A DNA stretch of 64,000 bases from Actinomadura rayongensis (GCF_009831215.1 NZ_WUTW01000006.1:62001-126000), one strand, 5' to 3'. Counted from the stretch's first letter, positions 41,092-50,201 are shown. A program made the numbers and translations. Notes: generated by a model not told the origin, from the sequence alone.

Positions 41092-41772
41092 GTGGGGACG
41101 GACGACGGCGGCAACGACGGCGCGGCGCGCGAGGAGCGGCCCCCGGCGCAGAACAGGGTCCTGACCGTCCCGAACCTGCTGAGCTTCGCCCGGCTGCTCG
41201 GCGTCCCGCTGTTCCTGTGGCTCGTGCTGGCCGAACACGACGGCTGGGCGCTCGGCGTCCTCGTGTTCGCGGGCCTGTCGGACTGGCTCGACGGCCGCCT
41301 CGCGCGGGCGCTGAACCAGACCAGCAAGCTCGGGACGCTGCTCGACCCGGCCGCCGACCGCTTCTACATCCTCGCGACGCTCGTCGGGCTCACCGTCCGC
41401 GACGTCGTCCCGCTGTGGCTGGTGGTCGTGCTCGTCGCGCGCGAGGCCGCGATCGTCCCGATCGCGCCGATCCTGCGGCGGCTCGGCTACCAGGGCGCGC
41501 TGCCCGTCCACTTCGTCGGGAAGGCGGGCACGATGTGCCTGCTGTACGCCTTCCCGCTGCTGCTGCTCGGCGACCACGACGGCGCCGCCGCGACCGCCGC
41601 GAAGGTCGCGGGCTGGGCGTTCGCCGGCTGGGGGACCGGGCTGTACTGGTGGGCGGCCCTGCTGTACTGGGAGCAGACGCGGCGCCTCGTGCGCGACGCC
41701 CGCGCCGGCTCCCCACCCGAGCCGGGCACCGCGCCCGGCGGCGACCCGAAGGGAGCCCCGAACCCCCGATGA
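41092..41772 (+). CDS. CDP-alcohol phosphatidyltransferase family protein
   Basis: A 226-residue membrane enzyme. The family motif D-G-x2-A-R-x8-G-x3-D-x3-D is complete in LDGRLARALNQTSKLGTLLDPAADR (split here as LDGRLARALNQ then TSKLGTLLDPAADR). Four to six membrane helices. It transfers a phosphatidyl group from CDP-diacylglycerol to an alcohol such as glycerol 3-phosphate or a phosphoinositol. GTG 41092 is the most likely start though its ribosome site is weak. Its stop overlaps the next ATG as ATGA, so it is coupled to the nucleotidyltransferase fusion. Confidence 0.85.
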   Translation: MGTDDGGNDGAAREERPPAQNRVLTVPNLLSFARLLGVPLFLWLVLAEHDGWALGVLVFAGLSDWLDGRLARALNQTSKLGTLLDPAADRFYILATLVGLTVRDVVPLWLVVVLVAREAAIVPIAPILRRLGYQGALPVHFVGKAGTMCLLYAFPLLLLGDHDGAAATAAKVAGWAFAGWGTGLYWWAALLYWEQTRRLVRDARAGSPPEPGTAPGGDPKGAPNPR

Positions 41773-44261
41773 AGGCCGTCGTGATGGCGGGCGGAGAGGG
41801 GACGCGGCTGCGTCCCATGACCGCCAACCAGCCCAAGCCCCTGCTGCCCCTCCTCAACCGCCCGATCATGGAGCACGTGCTCCGGCTGCTGAAGCGGCAC
41901 GGCTTCGACGAGACCGTCGTGACCGTCCAGTTCCTCGCCTCCCTGATCCGCGACTACTTCGGCGACGGCTCCGAACTCGGCATGACGCTCAGCTACGCGA
42001 CCGAGGAGGTCCCGCTCGGCACCGCCGGCAGCGTCAAGAACGCCGAGGCCGCGCTGCGCGACGACCGGTTCGTCGTCATCTCCGGGGACGCGCTCACCGA
42101 TCTCGACCTCACCGACATGGTCCGCTTCCACCGGGAGAACGGCGCGCTCGTCACGATCGGCCTCAAGCGCGTCCCGAACCCGCTGGAGTTCGGCATCGTC
42201 ATCGCCGACGAGCAGGGGCGCATCCAGCGGTTCCTGGAGAAGCCCACCTGGGGGCAGGTGTTCTCCGACACGGTCAACACCGGCATCTACGTCATGGAGC
42301 CCGAGGTCCTCGACCACGTCGAGACCGGACGGTCCGTCGACTGGTCCGGCGACGTCTTCCCCCGCCTGCTCGCCGAGGGCGCGCCGCTGTTCGGGTACGT
42401 CGCCGACTGCTACTGGGAGGACGTCGGCACCCACGAGAGCTACCTCAAGGCCCAGGCCGACCTGCTGTCCGGGCTGGTCGACGCCCGCATCGACGGGTTC
42501 GAGACGTCCCCGGGCGTCTGGATCGGGGAGGGCGCCGAGATCGACCCCGGCGCGGTACTGCGCGGCCCCCTGTTCATCGGCGACTACGTCCAGGTGGAGA
42601 AGGGCGCCGAACTGCGCAAGTTCACCGTGCTCGGCAACAACGTCGTCGTCCGCGAGGGCGCGCAGCTCCACCGCGCCGTCCTCGGCGACAACGTCTTCGT
42701 CGGGCCGTTCGCGGACCTGCGCGGCTGCGCGGTCGGCAAGCGCACCGACCTGATGGCGGGCGCCCGCGTCGGCGAGGGCGCGATCATCGGGGACGAGTGC
42801 ACGATCGAGCCCGAGGCCGTCGTGCACGGCGGCGTCAAGATCTACCCGTTCAAGACGATCGAGGCCGGCGCCGTCGTCAACACCAGCGTCATCTGGGAGT
42901 CGCGCGGGCGGCGGACGCTGTTCGGGCCGCGCGGCGTGTCCGGGCTCGTCAACGTCGACATCACGCCGGAACTGGCCGTCCGGCTGGCCGGCGCCTACGC
43001 CACGACGCTGCGCAAGGGCTCGACCGTCGTCACCGGACGGGACGCCTCCCGCGCCGCCCGCACCCTCAAGCGCGCCGTGATCAGCGCGCTCACCGCAGGG
43101 ACGGTCAACGTCCAGGACCTGGAGGCGTGCACGCTGCCCGCCGCCCGGTTCCGCGCGGCGCGCGAGGAGTGCGCGGGCGGCGTCTACATCCGCACGACCC
43201 CCGGCGACTCCCAGAGCGTCGACATCATGTTCTTCGACCCGTCCGGCGCCGACCTGTCCCAGGCCGCCCAGCGCAAGCTGGAGCGCGTCTTCGGCCGCCA
43301 GGAGTACCGGCGGGCGTTCCCCGGCGAGATCGCCGAGCTGACCTACCCCCCGCGCTCCGCCGAGGCGTACACCCGCGACCTGCTCGAACGCATCGACATG
43401 TCCGGCGTCCGCGAGGCGGAGCTGAAGATCATCTTGGACTGCGCGGGCGGGACGGCGTCGCTCGTCCTGCCGAGCCTGCTCGGCCGCGTCGGCGTGGAGT
43501 TCCTCACGCGCGGCAACGCCCTGGACGAGGTCACGCCCACCGAGACCGCCGGGCAGCGCGCCGCAGGGCTGGCCCGGCTCGGCGAGCTGGTCGCGTCGTC
43601 GCGGGCGGCGTTCGGCGTCCGGTTCGACACCGTCGGCGAGCGCATCTCGCTGGTGGACGAGAACGGCGCCGTCATCCCCGACGACCGGGCGCTGCTCGTC
43701 CTGCTCGACCTCGTCGCCGCCGAACGGCGCGGCGGCCGGGTCGCGCTGCCCGTCACCACCACCCGCGTCGCCGCCGAGGTCTGCGCCCGGCACGGCGTCG
43801 AGGTGATCTGGACCACCACCGCCCAGCCCGACCTCACCCGCGCCGCCGCGGCCCCGGACGTGATCTTCGCCGGGGACGGGCGCGGCGGGTTCGCCGTCCC
43901 CGAGTTCGGCTCGTCGGTGGACGGCCTCGCCGCGTTCCTGCGCCTCGTCGGCCTGGTCGCGCGCGCCGGCCGGCCGCTGTCGCGCATCGAGGGCGCCATC
44001 CCCGCCGCCCACCTGCTGCGCCGGTCGGTGCCGACGCCGTGGGCGGCCAAGGGGAGCGTCATGCGGCGCGTCGTGGAGGCGGCGGGCGACGCGGTGATCG
44101 ACACCACCGACGGCGTCCGCGTGGTCGACGGCGACCGGTGGACGCTCGTCCTGCCCGACCCGGCCGAGCCCGTCACCCACCTGTGGGCCGAGGCGCCCGA
44201 CGACGACGCCGCCCGCGAGCTCGTCGACACCTGGGCCGCCGTCGTGGAGGGGGCCGTGTAG
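41769..44261 (+). CDS. Nucleotidyltransferase / left-handed beta-helix / phosphomannomutase-like fusion
   Basis: An 830-residue three-part protein. Residues 1-235 are a sugar-1-phosphate nucleotidyltransferase (GGEGTRLRPMT, GTAGSVKNA, DWSGDVFPRL), probably using GTP and mannose 1-phosphate. Residues about 250-370 form hexapeptide repeats (left-handed beta-helix). Residues about 380-830 resemble phosphomannomutase, but the catalytic phosphoserine loop (TxSHNP) is replaced by IRTTPGDSQSVDI, and the metal and sugar loops are altered too. The mutase part is therefore probably inactive. This architecture is known in Streptomyces and relatives as a mannose-1-phosphate guanylyltransferase-type protein. 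It is translationally coupled to the upstream gene. Confidence 0.82.
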   Translation: MKAVVMAGGEGTRLRPMTANQPKPLLPLLNRPIMEHVLRLLKRHGFDETVVTVQFLASLIRDYFGDGSELGMTLSYATEEVPLGTAGSVKNAEAALRDDRFVVISGDALTDLDLTDMVRFHRENGALVTIGLKRVPNPLEFGIVIADEQGRIQRFLEKPTWGQVFSDTVNTGIYVMEPEVLDHVETGRSVDWSGDVFPRLLAEGAPLFGYVADCYWEDVGTHESYLKAQADLLSGLVDARIDGFETSPGVWIGEGAEIDPGAVLRGPLFIGDYVQVEKGAELRKFTVLGNNVVVREGAQLHRAVLGDNVFVGPFADLRGCAVGKRTDLMAGARVGEGAIIGDECTIEPEAVVHGGVKIYPFKTIEAGAVVNTSVIWESRGRRTLFGPRGVSGLVNVDITPELAVRLAGAYATTLRKGSTVVTGRDASRAARTLKRAVISALTAGTVNVQDLEACTLPAARFRAAREECAGGVYIRTTPGDSQSVDIMFFDPSGADLSQAAQRKLERVFGRQEYRRAFPGEIAELTYPPRSAEAYTRDLLERIDMSGVREAELKIILDCAGGTASLVLPSLLGRVGVEFLTRGNALDEVTPTETAGQRAAGLARLGELVASSRAAFGVRFDTVGERISLVDENGAVIPDDRALLVLLDLVAAERRGGRVALPVTTTRVAAEVCARHGVEVIWTTTAQPDLTRAAAAPDVIFAGDGRGGFAVPEFGSSVDGLAAFLRLVGLVARAGRPLSRIEGAIPAAHLLRRSVPTPWAAKGSVMRRVVEAAGDAVIDTTDGVRVVDGDRWTLVLPDPAEPVTHLWAEAPDDDAARELVDTWAAVVEGAV

Positions 44262-44682
44262 CGCTCGGGAGGCGCCCGGCCGGTTCCGGACCGTGACCGC
44301 CGTCACCCCGGTGATCGTCCGGCGCGCGAACCGGGGCGCGGGCGCGATACGGTCGGGGGACGAGGGACGAACGGCGAGGCCGCGACGTGCGGGAACGACC
44401 CGGCCGCCCGGCCGGCGCGGGCGCGGCGGCGGGTCCGGTCCGCGCGGCGGCGTGGACCGCGATCATCGCGGACGGTAGCGTTGGACGGTCGGCGCTCCCG
44501 TCCGGTTGACCCCTCGGGCACTACCCGCGTAAGTTGCGGCAACCGTCGAGTGAACGGGCGGGGAGCCGGACCGTGATCGGGGGCGGGTCCCCGGCGTGGG
44601 TTGGTAGAAGGATGCGCGCGGCGCGGGCGGTCCCCTCGGGGGCGGCGCGCGGCGCGCCGATGGTAGGAGGCCGAGCCGATCT
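44262..44682 (+). promoter_or_regulatory. Intergenic region with garA promoter
   Basis: A 421-base gap without an ORF I can support. It holds a promoter TTGACC (44506-44511), 18 bases, TAAGTT (44530-44535), which would give garA a 5' leader of about 140 bases. A GTAGGAGG ribosome site is near 44665. A second TACGGT (44348-44353) is an unproven -10 element. Nothing else is evident. Confidence 0.55.
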
Positions 44683-45237
44683 ATGCCGAGCGTCTACTGC
44701 ACGCAGTGCGGTCACGCCAACCCGGATGATGCCCGTTTCTGCTCGAATTGCGGCACTCCGCTGGCCCGTGCCGGACAGCCTCCGCTGCCGCCCCCGCCTC
44801 CGCCGCGCGAGTCGCCCGGCGAGTCGACCTCGACCATCTCGATCGGCGGCTTCGAGGCGCTGGAGGCCGCCACCGAGCAGGCCGAGGCCGAACCGGCCGG
44901 CGCCGACCAGTTCGCCGTCGAGGCGCTGCCGCCGGGCACCGCGCTGCTCGTGGTGAAGCGCGGCCCGAACGCGGGCAGCCGCTTCCTGCTCGACAAGGAC
45001 CGCACCTCCGCCGGGCGCCACCCCGGCAGCGACATCTTCCTCGACGACGTCACCGTCTCCCGGCGGCACGCCGAGTTCACCCGCCAGGGCGGCTCGTTCG
45101 CCGTGCGCGACGTGGGCAGCCTGAACGGCACCTACGTCAACCGGCAGCGCATCGACCAGGCCGGGCTCGCGGGCGGCGACGAGGTGCAGATCGGCAAGTT
45201 CCGGCTGGTCTTCCTGAGCAACGCCCAGCACGGCTGA
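44683..45237 (+). CDS. garA: FHA-domain regulator GarA with N-terminal zinc ribbon
   Basis: A 184-residue protein. The FHA domain (about 90-180) is nearly identical in its core to mycobacterial GarA: LLVVKRGPNAGSRFLLD, GRHPGSDIFLDDVTVSRRHAEF and SLNGTYVNRQ. GarA switches 2-oxoglutarate dehydrogenase, glutamate dehydrogenase and glutamate synthase depending on phosphorylation by PknB/PknG. N-terminal cysteines C6, C9, C20, C23 form a zinc ribbon not present in mycobacterial GarA. The phospho-acceptor stretch reads E47-S-T-S-T rather than the mycobacterial ETTS, so Ser48 replaces the first Thr. It is followed by ftsR after 29 bases. Confidence 0.9.
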   Translation: MPSVYCTQCGHANPDDARFCSNCGTPLARAGQPPLPPPPPPRESPGESTSTISIGGFEALEAATEQAEAEPAGADQFAVEALPPGTALLVVKRGPNAGSRFLLDKDRTSAGRHPGSDIFLDDVTVSRRHAEFTRQGGSFAVRDVGSLNGTYVNRQRIDQAGLAGGDEVQIGKFRLVFLSNAQHG

Positions 45238-45266
45238 CGACGGGCGGCGCCGATGAGGGGAGGTCC

Positions 45267-46022
45267 ATGAGCGCGGAGGCGTCCAGGGCGCCGATGACGA
45301 TCGGCGACGTCCTCGGACTGCTGCGGCCCGACTTCCCCGACATCACGGTCTCCAAGATCCGCTTCCTGGAGGCCGAGGGGCTCATCGAGCCGCGCCGCAG
45401 CCCGTCGGGGTACCGCAAGTTCGGCCCCGGCGACGTGGACCGGCTGCGGTTCATCCTCACCGCCCAACGCGACCAGTACCTGCCGCTGCGGGTCATCCGG
45501 GAGCGGCTGCGGGCGCGCGACCGGGGCGAGGCCGTCCCGGCCCCGGCGGCGCCGGGCGACCGGCGCCGGCCCCGGACGCTCGTGGCCGCCCCGTCGGCCG
45601 CGGCGCCGGCCGGGCAGGCGCCCGCGCCCGAGCCGCCCGACGCGCCCGTCCGGCTGTCGCGCCGCCAGCTCCTGGACGGCGCGGGCATCCCCGCCGACCT
45701 GCTCGACGCGATGGAGGAGTACGGGCTCGTCCGCCGCGCCGGCGGTGCGGGCAGCCCCTACGACGCCGAGGCGCTGACCGTCGCGCGCGCCGTCGCGGCG
45801 CTGTGCGAGCACGGGCTCGAAGTGCGGCACCTGCGGGCGCTCAAGGCCGCCGCCGACCGGCAGGTCGGGCTGATCGAGCAGGCGGTCGCGCCGCTGCTGC
45901 GGCGGCGCCATCCCGGCGCGCACGAGGAGGCCGCCGAGACCGCGCGGTCGCTCGCCGATCTCGCCGTCCGGCTCCACACCGCGCTGGTGTGGGCGGGGCT
46001 CCGCGAGACGCTGGAACCCTGA
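45267..46022 (+). CDS. ftsR: MerR family regulator FtsR
   Basis: A 251-residue protein matching Rv1828/FtsR of mycobacteria and corynebacteria. The N-terminal MerR winged helix (about 8-75) contains ITVSKIRFLEAEGLIEPRRSPSGYRKF, followed by a Pro/Ala-rich linker and a second conserved domain. FtsR regulates ftsZ-linked cell division genes in Corynebacterium. It lies directly after garA in the conserved order and precedes the DUF151 gene. ATG 45267 follows GGGGAGG. Confidence 0.9.
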   Translation: MSAEASRAPMTIGDVLGLLRPDFPDITVSKIRFLEAEGLIEPRRSPSGYRKFGPGDVDRLRFILTAQRDQYLPLRVIRERLRARDRGEAVPAPAAPGDRRRPRTLVAAPSAAAPAGQAPAPEPPDAPVRLSRRQLLDGAGIPADLLDAMEEYGLVRRAGGAGSPYDAEALTVARAVAALCEHGLEVRHLRALKAAADRQVGLIEQAVAPLLRRRHPGAHEEAAETARSLADLAVRLHTALVWAGLRETLEP

Positions 46023-46161
46023 CGCCCGTCCCCTTCGCCCGATTCGCCCTTGCCGAAGAGACGGCATCTCGGACACGGGGTGTACGTTGGCATGAGGGAC
46101 CGGTCACGGCCGGTCCCGCGCAGGGTCGTCCGGATGTCCGCCGAGTCCGCAGGGAGCCGCC

Positions 46162-46632
46162 GTGAAGCAGATGGAGGTCGTCGGCGTGCGGGTCGAGATG
46201 CCCTCCAATCAGCCGATCGTCCTGTTGAAGGAGACGGGCGGGGAACGCTACCTGCCGATCTGGATCGGCGCCGTCGAGGCCACCGCGATCGCCTTCGCCC
46301 AGCAGGGCGTGCTGCCCGCGCGCCCGCTCACCCACGACCTGTTCCGCGACGTCGTGGAGGCGCTCGGGGTCCAGCTCCGGACGGTGAACATCACGGCGCT
46401 GCGCGAGGGCGTCTTCTTCGCCGACCTCGTGTTCTCCAACGGCGTGGAGGTCAGCGCCCGTCCGTCGGACTCGATCGCGCTGGCGCTGCGCACCGGCGCC
46501 ACGATCTTCGCCAGCGAGGACGTGCTGGAGGAGGTCGGCGTCGCGATCCCCGACGAGCAGGAGGACGAGGTCGAGAAGTTCCGCGAGTTCCTCGACACGA
46601 TCTCGCCGGAGGATTTCGGCCGCGCCGGTTGA
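46162..46632 (+). CDS. DUF151 bifunctional nuclease-family protein
   Basis: A 156-residue protein of the BFN/DUF151 family (ortholog of Rv1829). Recognisable are VRVEMPSNQPIVLLKE, RYLPIWIGAVEATAIAF, RPLTHDLF and RPSDSIALALRTG. Members have been described as nucleases with RNase and DNase activity in plants, but the actinobacterial role is unclear. GTG 46162 has GGGAG six bases upstream. It sits between ftsR and a second MerR gene, as in mycobacteria. Confidence 0.9.
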   Translation: MKQMEVVGVRVEMPSNQPIVLLKETGGERYLPIWIGAVEATAIAFAQQGVLPARPLTHDLFRDVVEALGVQLRTVNITALREGVFFADLVFSNGVEVSARPSDSIALALRTGATIFASEDVLEEVGVAIPDEQEDEVEKFREFLDTISPEDFGRAG

Positions 46633-46998
46633 GGACGCGGGCCGCTCGCCATGAGAGAGTCGTCCCGAGGACGTCCGGACGTCTTCCGGGGGACGGTCTT
46701 CTTACGGCTCCGGTGAGCGGGACGTCGGCGGAGGGTCAACGATGATCTTCACCTGGGCGGTTCCGGCGGGTACGCCGGGCTTTCCGGGGGTCGTCCTCCT
46801 GGGAAACGGGTAGGGATTCGATGCGGCCGTAGGTGCGCCGGTTTGCCCACGTGGAGGCGGTTCATCCGGGCATGCGACGCGCCGACGGCGAACGTTGACC
46901 ACACTCTGACCGGCACCTACCGTGCTGGTGGAACACCCGTGGCATCCGTTGAACCCCCTTGACGGAGCGCCGCGGGCTGATAGAAGCCGGAGGTCCGC
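46633..46998 (+). promoter_or_regulatory. Intergenic region with promoter of second MerR gene
   Basis: A 366-base gap without a supported gene. TTGACC (46895-46900), 17 bases, TACCGT (46918-46923) is a good promoter. A weaker TTGACG (46959-46964)-N16-TAGAAG (46981-46986) is too close to the start codon. A perfect 14-base palindrome GACGTCCGGACGTC lies at 46670-46683. Confidence 0.55.
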
Positions 46999-47595
46999 GT
47001 GGCGGTGAGCAGCGGCGAGGGCAAGGCGACCCCCGACAGGCGCAGGGCGTCCGAGCACGCCGGTGAGCAGGGCCTGCTCTTCGACGCGCAGGTGTCGGCA
47101 CCGCCCGGCGACGTCGGCTACCGCGGCCCCACGGCGTGCGCGGCGGCGGGCATCACCTACCGGCAGCTCGACTACTGGGCGCGCACGGGGCTGGTGACGC
47201 CGAGCGTCCGGTCCGCGCACGGCTCGGGCAGCCAGCGGCTGTACGGGTTCCGGGACGTGCTGGTCCTCAAGGTCGTCAAGCGGCTCCTGGACACGGGCGT
47301 GTCCCTGCAGCAGATCCGGACGGCGGTCACCCATCTGCGCGACCGGGGCGTCCACGACCTGGCGCAGATCACGCTCATGAGCGACGGCGTCAGCGTGTAC
47401 GAGTGCACCTCGGCCGACGAGGTCGTGGACCTGCTGCAGGGCGGGCAGGGCGTGTTCGGGATCGCGCTCGGCCGGGTCTGGCAGGAGGTCGAGGGCAGCC
47501 TCGCCGAACTGCCCGCCGAGCAGGCCGCCGTCGAGGACGGCGAACTCCCGCAGGACGAGCTGGCCCACCGCCGCCGCGCCCGCAAGACCGGCTGA
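46999..47595 (+). CDS. MerR family regulator, Rv1830 (ResR)-like
   Basis: A 198-residue MerR-family regulator corresponding in position and sequence to Rv1830. The winged helix (about 42-110) contains TACAAAGITYRQLDYWARTGLV and SLQQIRTAVTHLRDRG. In M. tuberculosis the ortholog (ResR) is linked to growth recovery and drug resilience. GTG 46999 follows GGAGG. The C-terminus is charged and ends RRRARKTG. It is convergent with the large membrane protein gene, separated by seven bases. Confidence 0.88.
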   Translation: MAVSSGEGKATPDRRRASEHAGEQGLLFDAQVSAPPGDVGYRGPTACAAAGITYRQLDYWARTGLVTPSVRSAHGSGSQRLYGFRDVLVLKVVKRLLDTGVSLQQIRTAVTHLRDRGVHDLAQITLMSDGVSVYECTSADEVVDLLQGGQGVFGIALGRVWQEVEGSLAELPAEQAAVEDGELPQDELAHRRRARKTG

Positions 47596-47602
47596 GCGCC
47601 CG

Positions 47603-50056
47603 TCAGATCGCCTCCTTGCGCTGGAGGTAGGCGAACGCGGCCCAGCCGGGCAGCACCGGCAGCCACAGCGTGAGCAGCCGGAACAGCAGCACCCCCGACG
47701 TCGCGGTCTCCGCGCTCAGCCCGGAGATCGTCAGCGCCAGCGTCAGCGCCCCCTCGACCGCCCCCAGCCCGCCCGGCGTGGGCGCGGCGTTGCCGAGGGC
47801 GTTGGCGGTGAGGTACACCACGACCATCGTCGTCCACGGCAGCGAGTCCCCGAACGCGCGGACCGAGGCGTCCAGGCAGGCGACGAACGTGACGGTCATG
47901 AGCAGCGTCCCGCCGAGGCCCGTGCTGAGCTTGCGGGGGGACTGCAGGACGTCCACCATCCGCGGCACGACGCCGGAGAACATGGCCCGCAGCCGCGCGG
48001 TGACCAGGCGCCGCACGCGCGGGATCGTCAGCGCCGCCGCCGCGACCGCCGCGACCGCGAGCAGCACGACGACGATCAGCCGGGACGGCGCGAGGTCGCG
48101 GGTGGCGTTGCCCGCCGACCCGGTGACGAACCCGAACACCACCAGCAGCAGGACGTGGCTGATCACGGCCGTGAGCTGGGACGCGCCGACGCTCGTCACG
48201 GCCGCGCCCGGACGCACCCCGGAACGTTGCAGGTAGCGGGTGTTGACCGCCACCGCGCTGACCGCCGACGGCGCCACGAGCTTCACGAACGAGGCCGCGA
48301 CCTGGACGATCACCGTCCGGCCGAGCGGCAGCCGCTCGGGCACGAACCCGAGCAGCAGCAGCGCCGACGCCAGGTACGTCGCGGCGGACGCGGCGAGCCC
48401 GACGAGCACCCACCCCCACTGCGCGGTGGACACCAGGTGCATCAGGTTGATGCTGCTGACCTGCGGGATGACGATGTAGGCGGCGATGCTCGCGGTGACG
48501 ATCGTCACGATCGTCCGGGGCCGGAAGCGTTCCAGCCGGACGGGCGGCGCCTCGCTCTCCGGCTCCAGCCGCAGGATCTGCTCGCGGATCCGGGCGAGGA
48601 CGTCGCGTTCGCGGCGCAGGGCGGCGCGGGTGCCGCGCGACAGCGCCACACCCTGCAGCAGGGGGACGGCGGCGGCGAGCGGGGCCTCGCCGAGCACGGC
48701 GGCGGCGGTCGCGACGGCGCGCTCGGGCCCGGCGCGCAGCGCGAGCGTCGCGAGGAGCTGGGCGAGGTCGAGGCGGAGCGCGAGGTCGCCGGCGGCGGTC
48801 TCGCCGGAGTCCAGATGACCCAGCCAGACGCGTCCGGCCTCGTCGACGAGCAGCGCGTCGTCCTCCAGCCGCCGGTGCGCGAGCCGCGCGGCCTGGAGTT
48901 TGGCGAACTGGCGCCAGGCGTCGTCCAGGAGCGCGTCGGTGACGTCGGCGTCGGGCAGGTCGCGCAGGCTGCGGGCCGGGACGTGCTCGTAGGCCAGCAG
49001 CGCCGCCTCGGTGCCGACCTCGCACGCGCCGAGCAGCCGCTGCGTGCGGGCGCCGGACGCGTGGACCGCGTACGCCATCAGCGACTCCTGCTCCAGCGAC
49101 CGGCGCAGGGACCGCACGGCGCGGCGCGGGACGGTGTCGCGGAACCGGACGAGCCGCCACACGCGGCGCAGCATCCCCGCGCTCTGGGCGTCGCGGTCCA
49201 GGACGTGGACGTCGAGGCGCCAGCCGTCCCGGTCCGGGTCGTCGGCGAGCGCGACGCCGTACCGGCGCGGATCCTCGTCGTCGGCGGAGATGCGGCGGGC
49301 GCGCGCGGGCCGCAGCCCGATCCGGGCGAGCGCCGCGACGACCGTCGCGCCGGACGGCCGGGGGTTCGGCGCCCCGACGGCGTAGAGCGTGCCGTAACCG
49401 ATCGCGCGGCCGAGGAAGTAGGTCGCGGCCAGCGCCGCCACCGACGCGTACGACGCGGTGAGCCCGGTGAGCGCGGCCAGCCCGATCATCGCCCAGGTCG
49501 CGATCTGCCAGCGGCCCCGGCCCGCCATCCCGACCGCGCTGACGAACGCGATCACCGGCGCGATGTCGGTGTGGACGGGCTGGGACCCCGCGCCGCCCCA
49601 GATCAGCGAGTCCAGCACCCCGCCGGGCGCGGCGGGCGCGACGAAGTCGTCCAGCGCGATCGTCACGCCGAGCGTGATCACGGCGGCGAGCAGCGCGATG
49701 GCGACGCGGACGCCGTCGCGCCGCAGCACCCGCTCCACCGCGAACGCGACCGGGACGGCCAGCACGCCGAAGCTGGAGCACAGCGTCGCCAACGTCAGCA
49801 GCAGGCGCGGCGCGTGCGCGGTCCCGGCGGCGATGTCGGTCTCGATGCCGTGCGCGGTCTGCTGCGCGATCGACACGAGCAGCATGACCCCGGCGAGGCC
49901 GATCAGCGACGTCGCGAAGCGGATGGCGTCGGCGGGCCGGCGGATGCGCTCGGGGAGTCTCGGCTCGTCCACCCGGAGCGGGGCCGGGGGAGCCGCGGGG
50001 ACGGGTTCGGGCGCCGTCGGGCTGGACGGCCGGTCCGGCCGGCGCACACGCTCCAC
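47603..50056 (-). CDS. Flippase-like (LPG synthase TM family) protein with internal pseudokinase domain
   Basis: An 817-residue membrane protein. Residues about 45-250 hold six or so membrane helices. Residues about 265-500 form a soluble domain resembling the ABC1/RIO/aminoglycoside-kinase fold, but the catalytic loop HxDL...N reads HRRLEDDALL, lacking the Asp and Asn, and the DFG site reads HLDSGE, so it is a pseudokinase. Residues about 515-810 match the lysylphosphatidylglycerol synthase transmembrane (UPF0104) domain. The GTG at 50056 lies near a weak GGGG stretch. Possible role: lipid flipping or modification regulated by nucleotide or lipid binding. The function is unknown. Confidence 0.75.
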   Translation of the reverse strand: MERVRRPDRPSSPTAPEPVPAAPPAPLRVDEPRLPERIRRPADAIRFATSLIGLAGVMLLVSIAQQTAHGIETDIAAGTAHAPRLLLTLATLCSSFGVLAVPVAFAVERVLRRDGVRVAIALLAAVITLGVTIALDDFVAPAAPGGVLDSLIWGGAGSQPVHTDIAPVIAFVSAVGMAGRGRWQIATWAMIGLAALTGLTASYASVAALAATYFLGRAIGYGTLYAVGAPNPRPSGATVVAALARIGLRPARARRISADDEDPRRYGVALADDPDRDGWRLDVHVLDRDAQSAGMLRRVWRLVRFRDTVPRRAVRSLRRSLEQESLMAYAVHASGARTQRLLGACEVGTEAALLAYEHVPARSLRDLPDADVTDALLDDAWRQFAKLQAARLAHRRLEDDALLVDEAGRVWLGHLDSGETAAGDLALRLDLAQLLATLALRAGPERAVATAAAVLGEAPLAAAVPLLQGVALSRGTRAALRRERDVLARIREQILRLEPESEAPPVRLERFRPRTIVTIVTASIAAYIVIPQVSSINLMHLVSTAQWGWVLVGLAASAATYLASALLLLGFVPERLPLGRTVIVQVAASFVKLVAPSAVSAVAVNTRYLQRSGVRPGAAVTSVGASQLTAVISHVLLLVVFGFVTGSAGNATRDLAPSRLIVVVLLAVAAVAAAALTIPRVRRLVTARLRAMFSGVVPRMVDVLQSPRKLSTGLGGTLLMTVTFVACLDASVRAFGDSLPWTTMVVVYLTANALGNAAPTPGGLGAVEGALTLALTISGLSAETATSGVLLFRLLTLWLPVLPGWAAFAYLQRKEAI

Positions 50057-50201
50057 CCAGCACCCCTCGTCTCCGTCGGCCGTTGAGCTGTGGTTATCGT
50101 ACTGGCCGGGTCGCGCACCGGTTCCCGCACCGCCCGGACGGGCCGGAGTGCGGAACGCGCCGGGCCGTTGGATAGAGTCGATCGCGGACAGCCGTCGACC
50201 C

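Noticed and set aside
41487..44306. Long minus-strand frame opposite the nucleotidyltransferase fusion
   Set aside because: It has biased, repetitive composition and no motifs; the plus-strand protein has clear catalytic motifs.
46959..46986. Second promoter TTGACG-N16-TAGAAG before the Rv1830-like gene
   Set aside because: The start point would fall on the ribosome site of the gene; the upstream TTGACC-N17-TACCGT is better placed.
47172..50063. Minus-strand frame overlapping the flippase gene in another phase
   Set aside because: It is arginine-rich noise; the correct frame shows membrane helices and conserved family regions.
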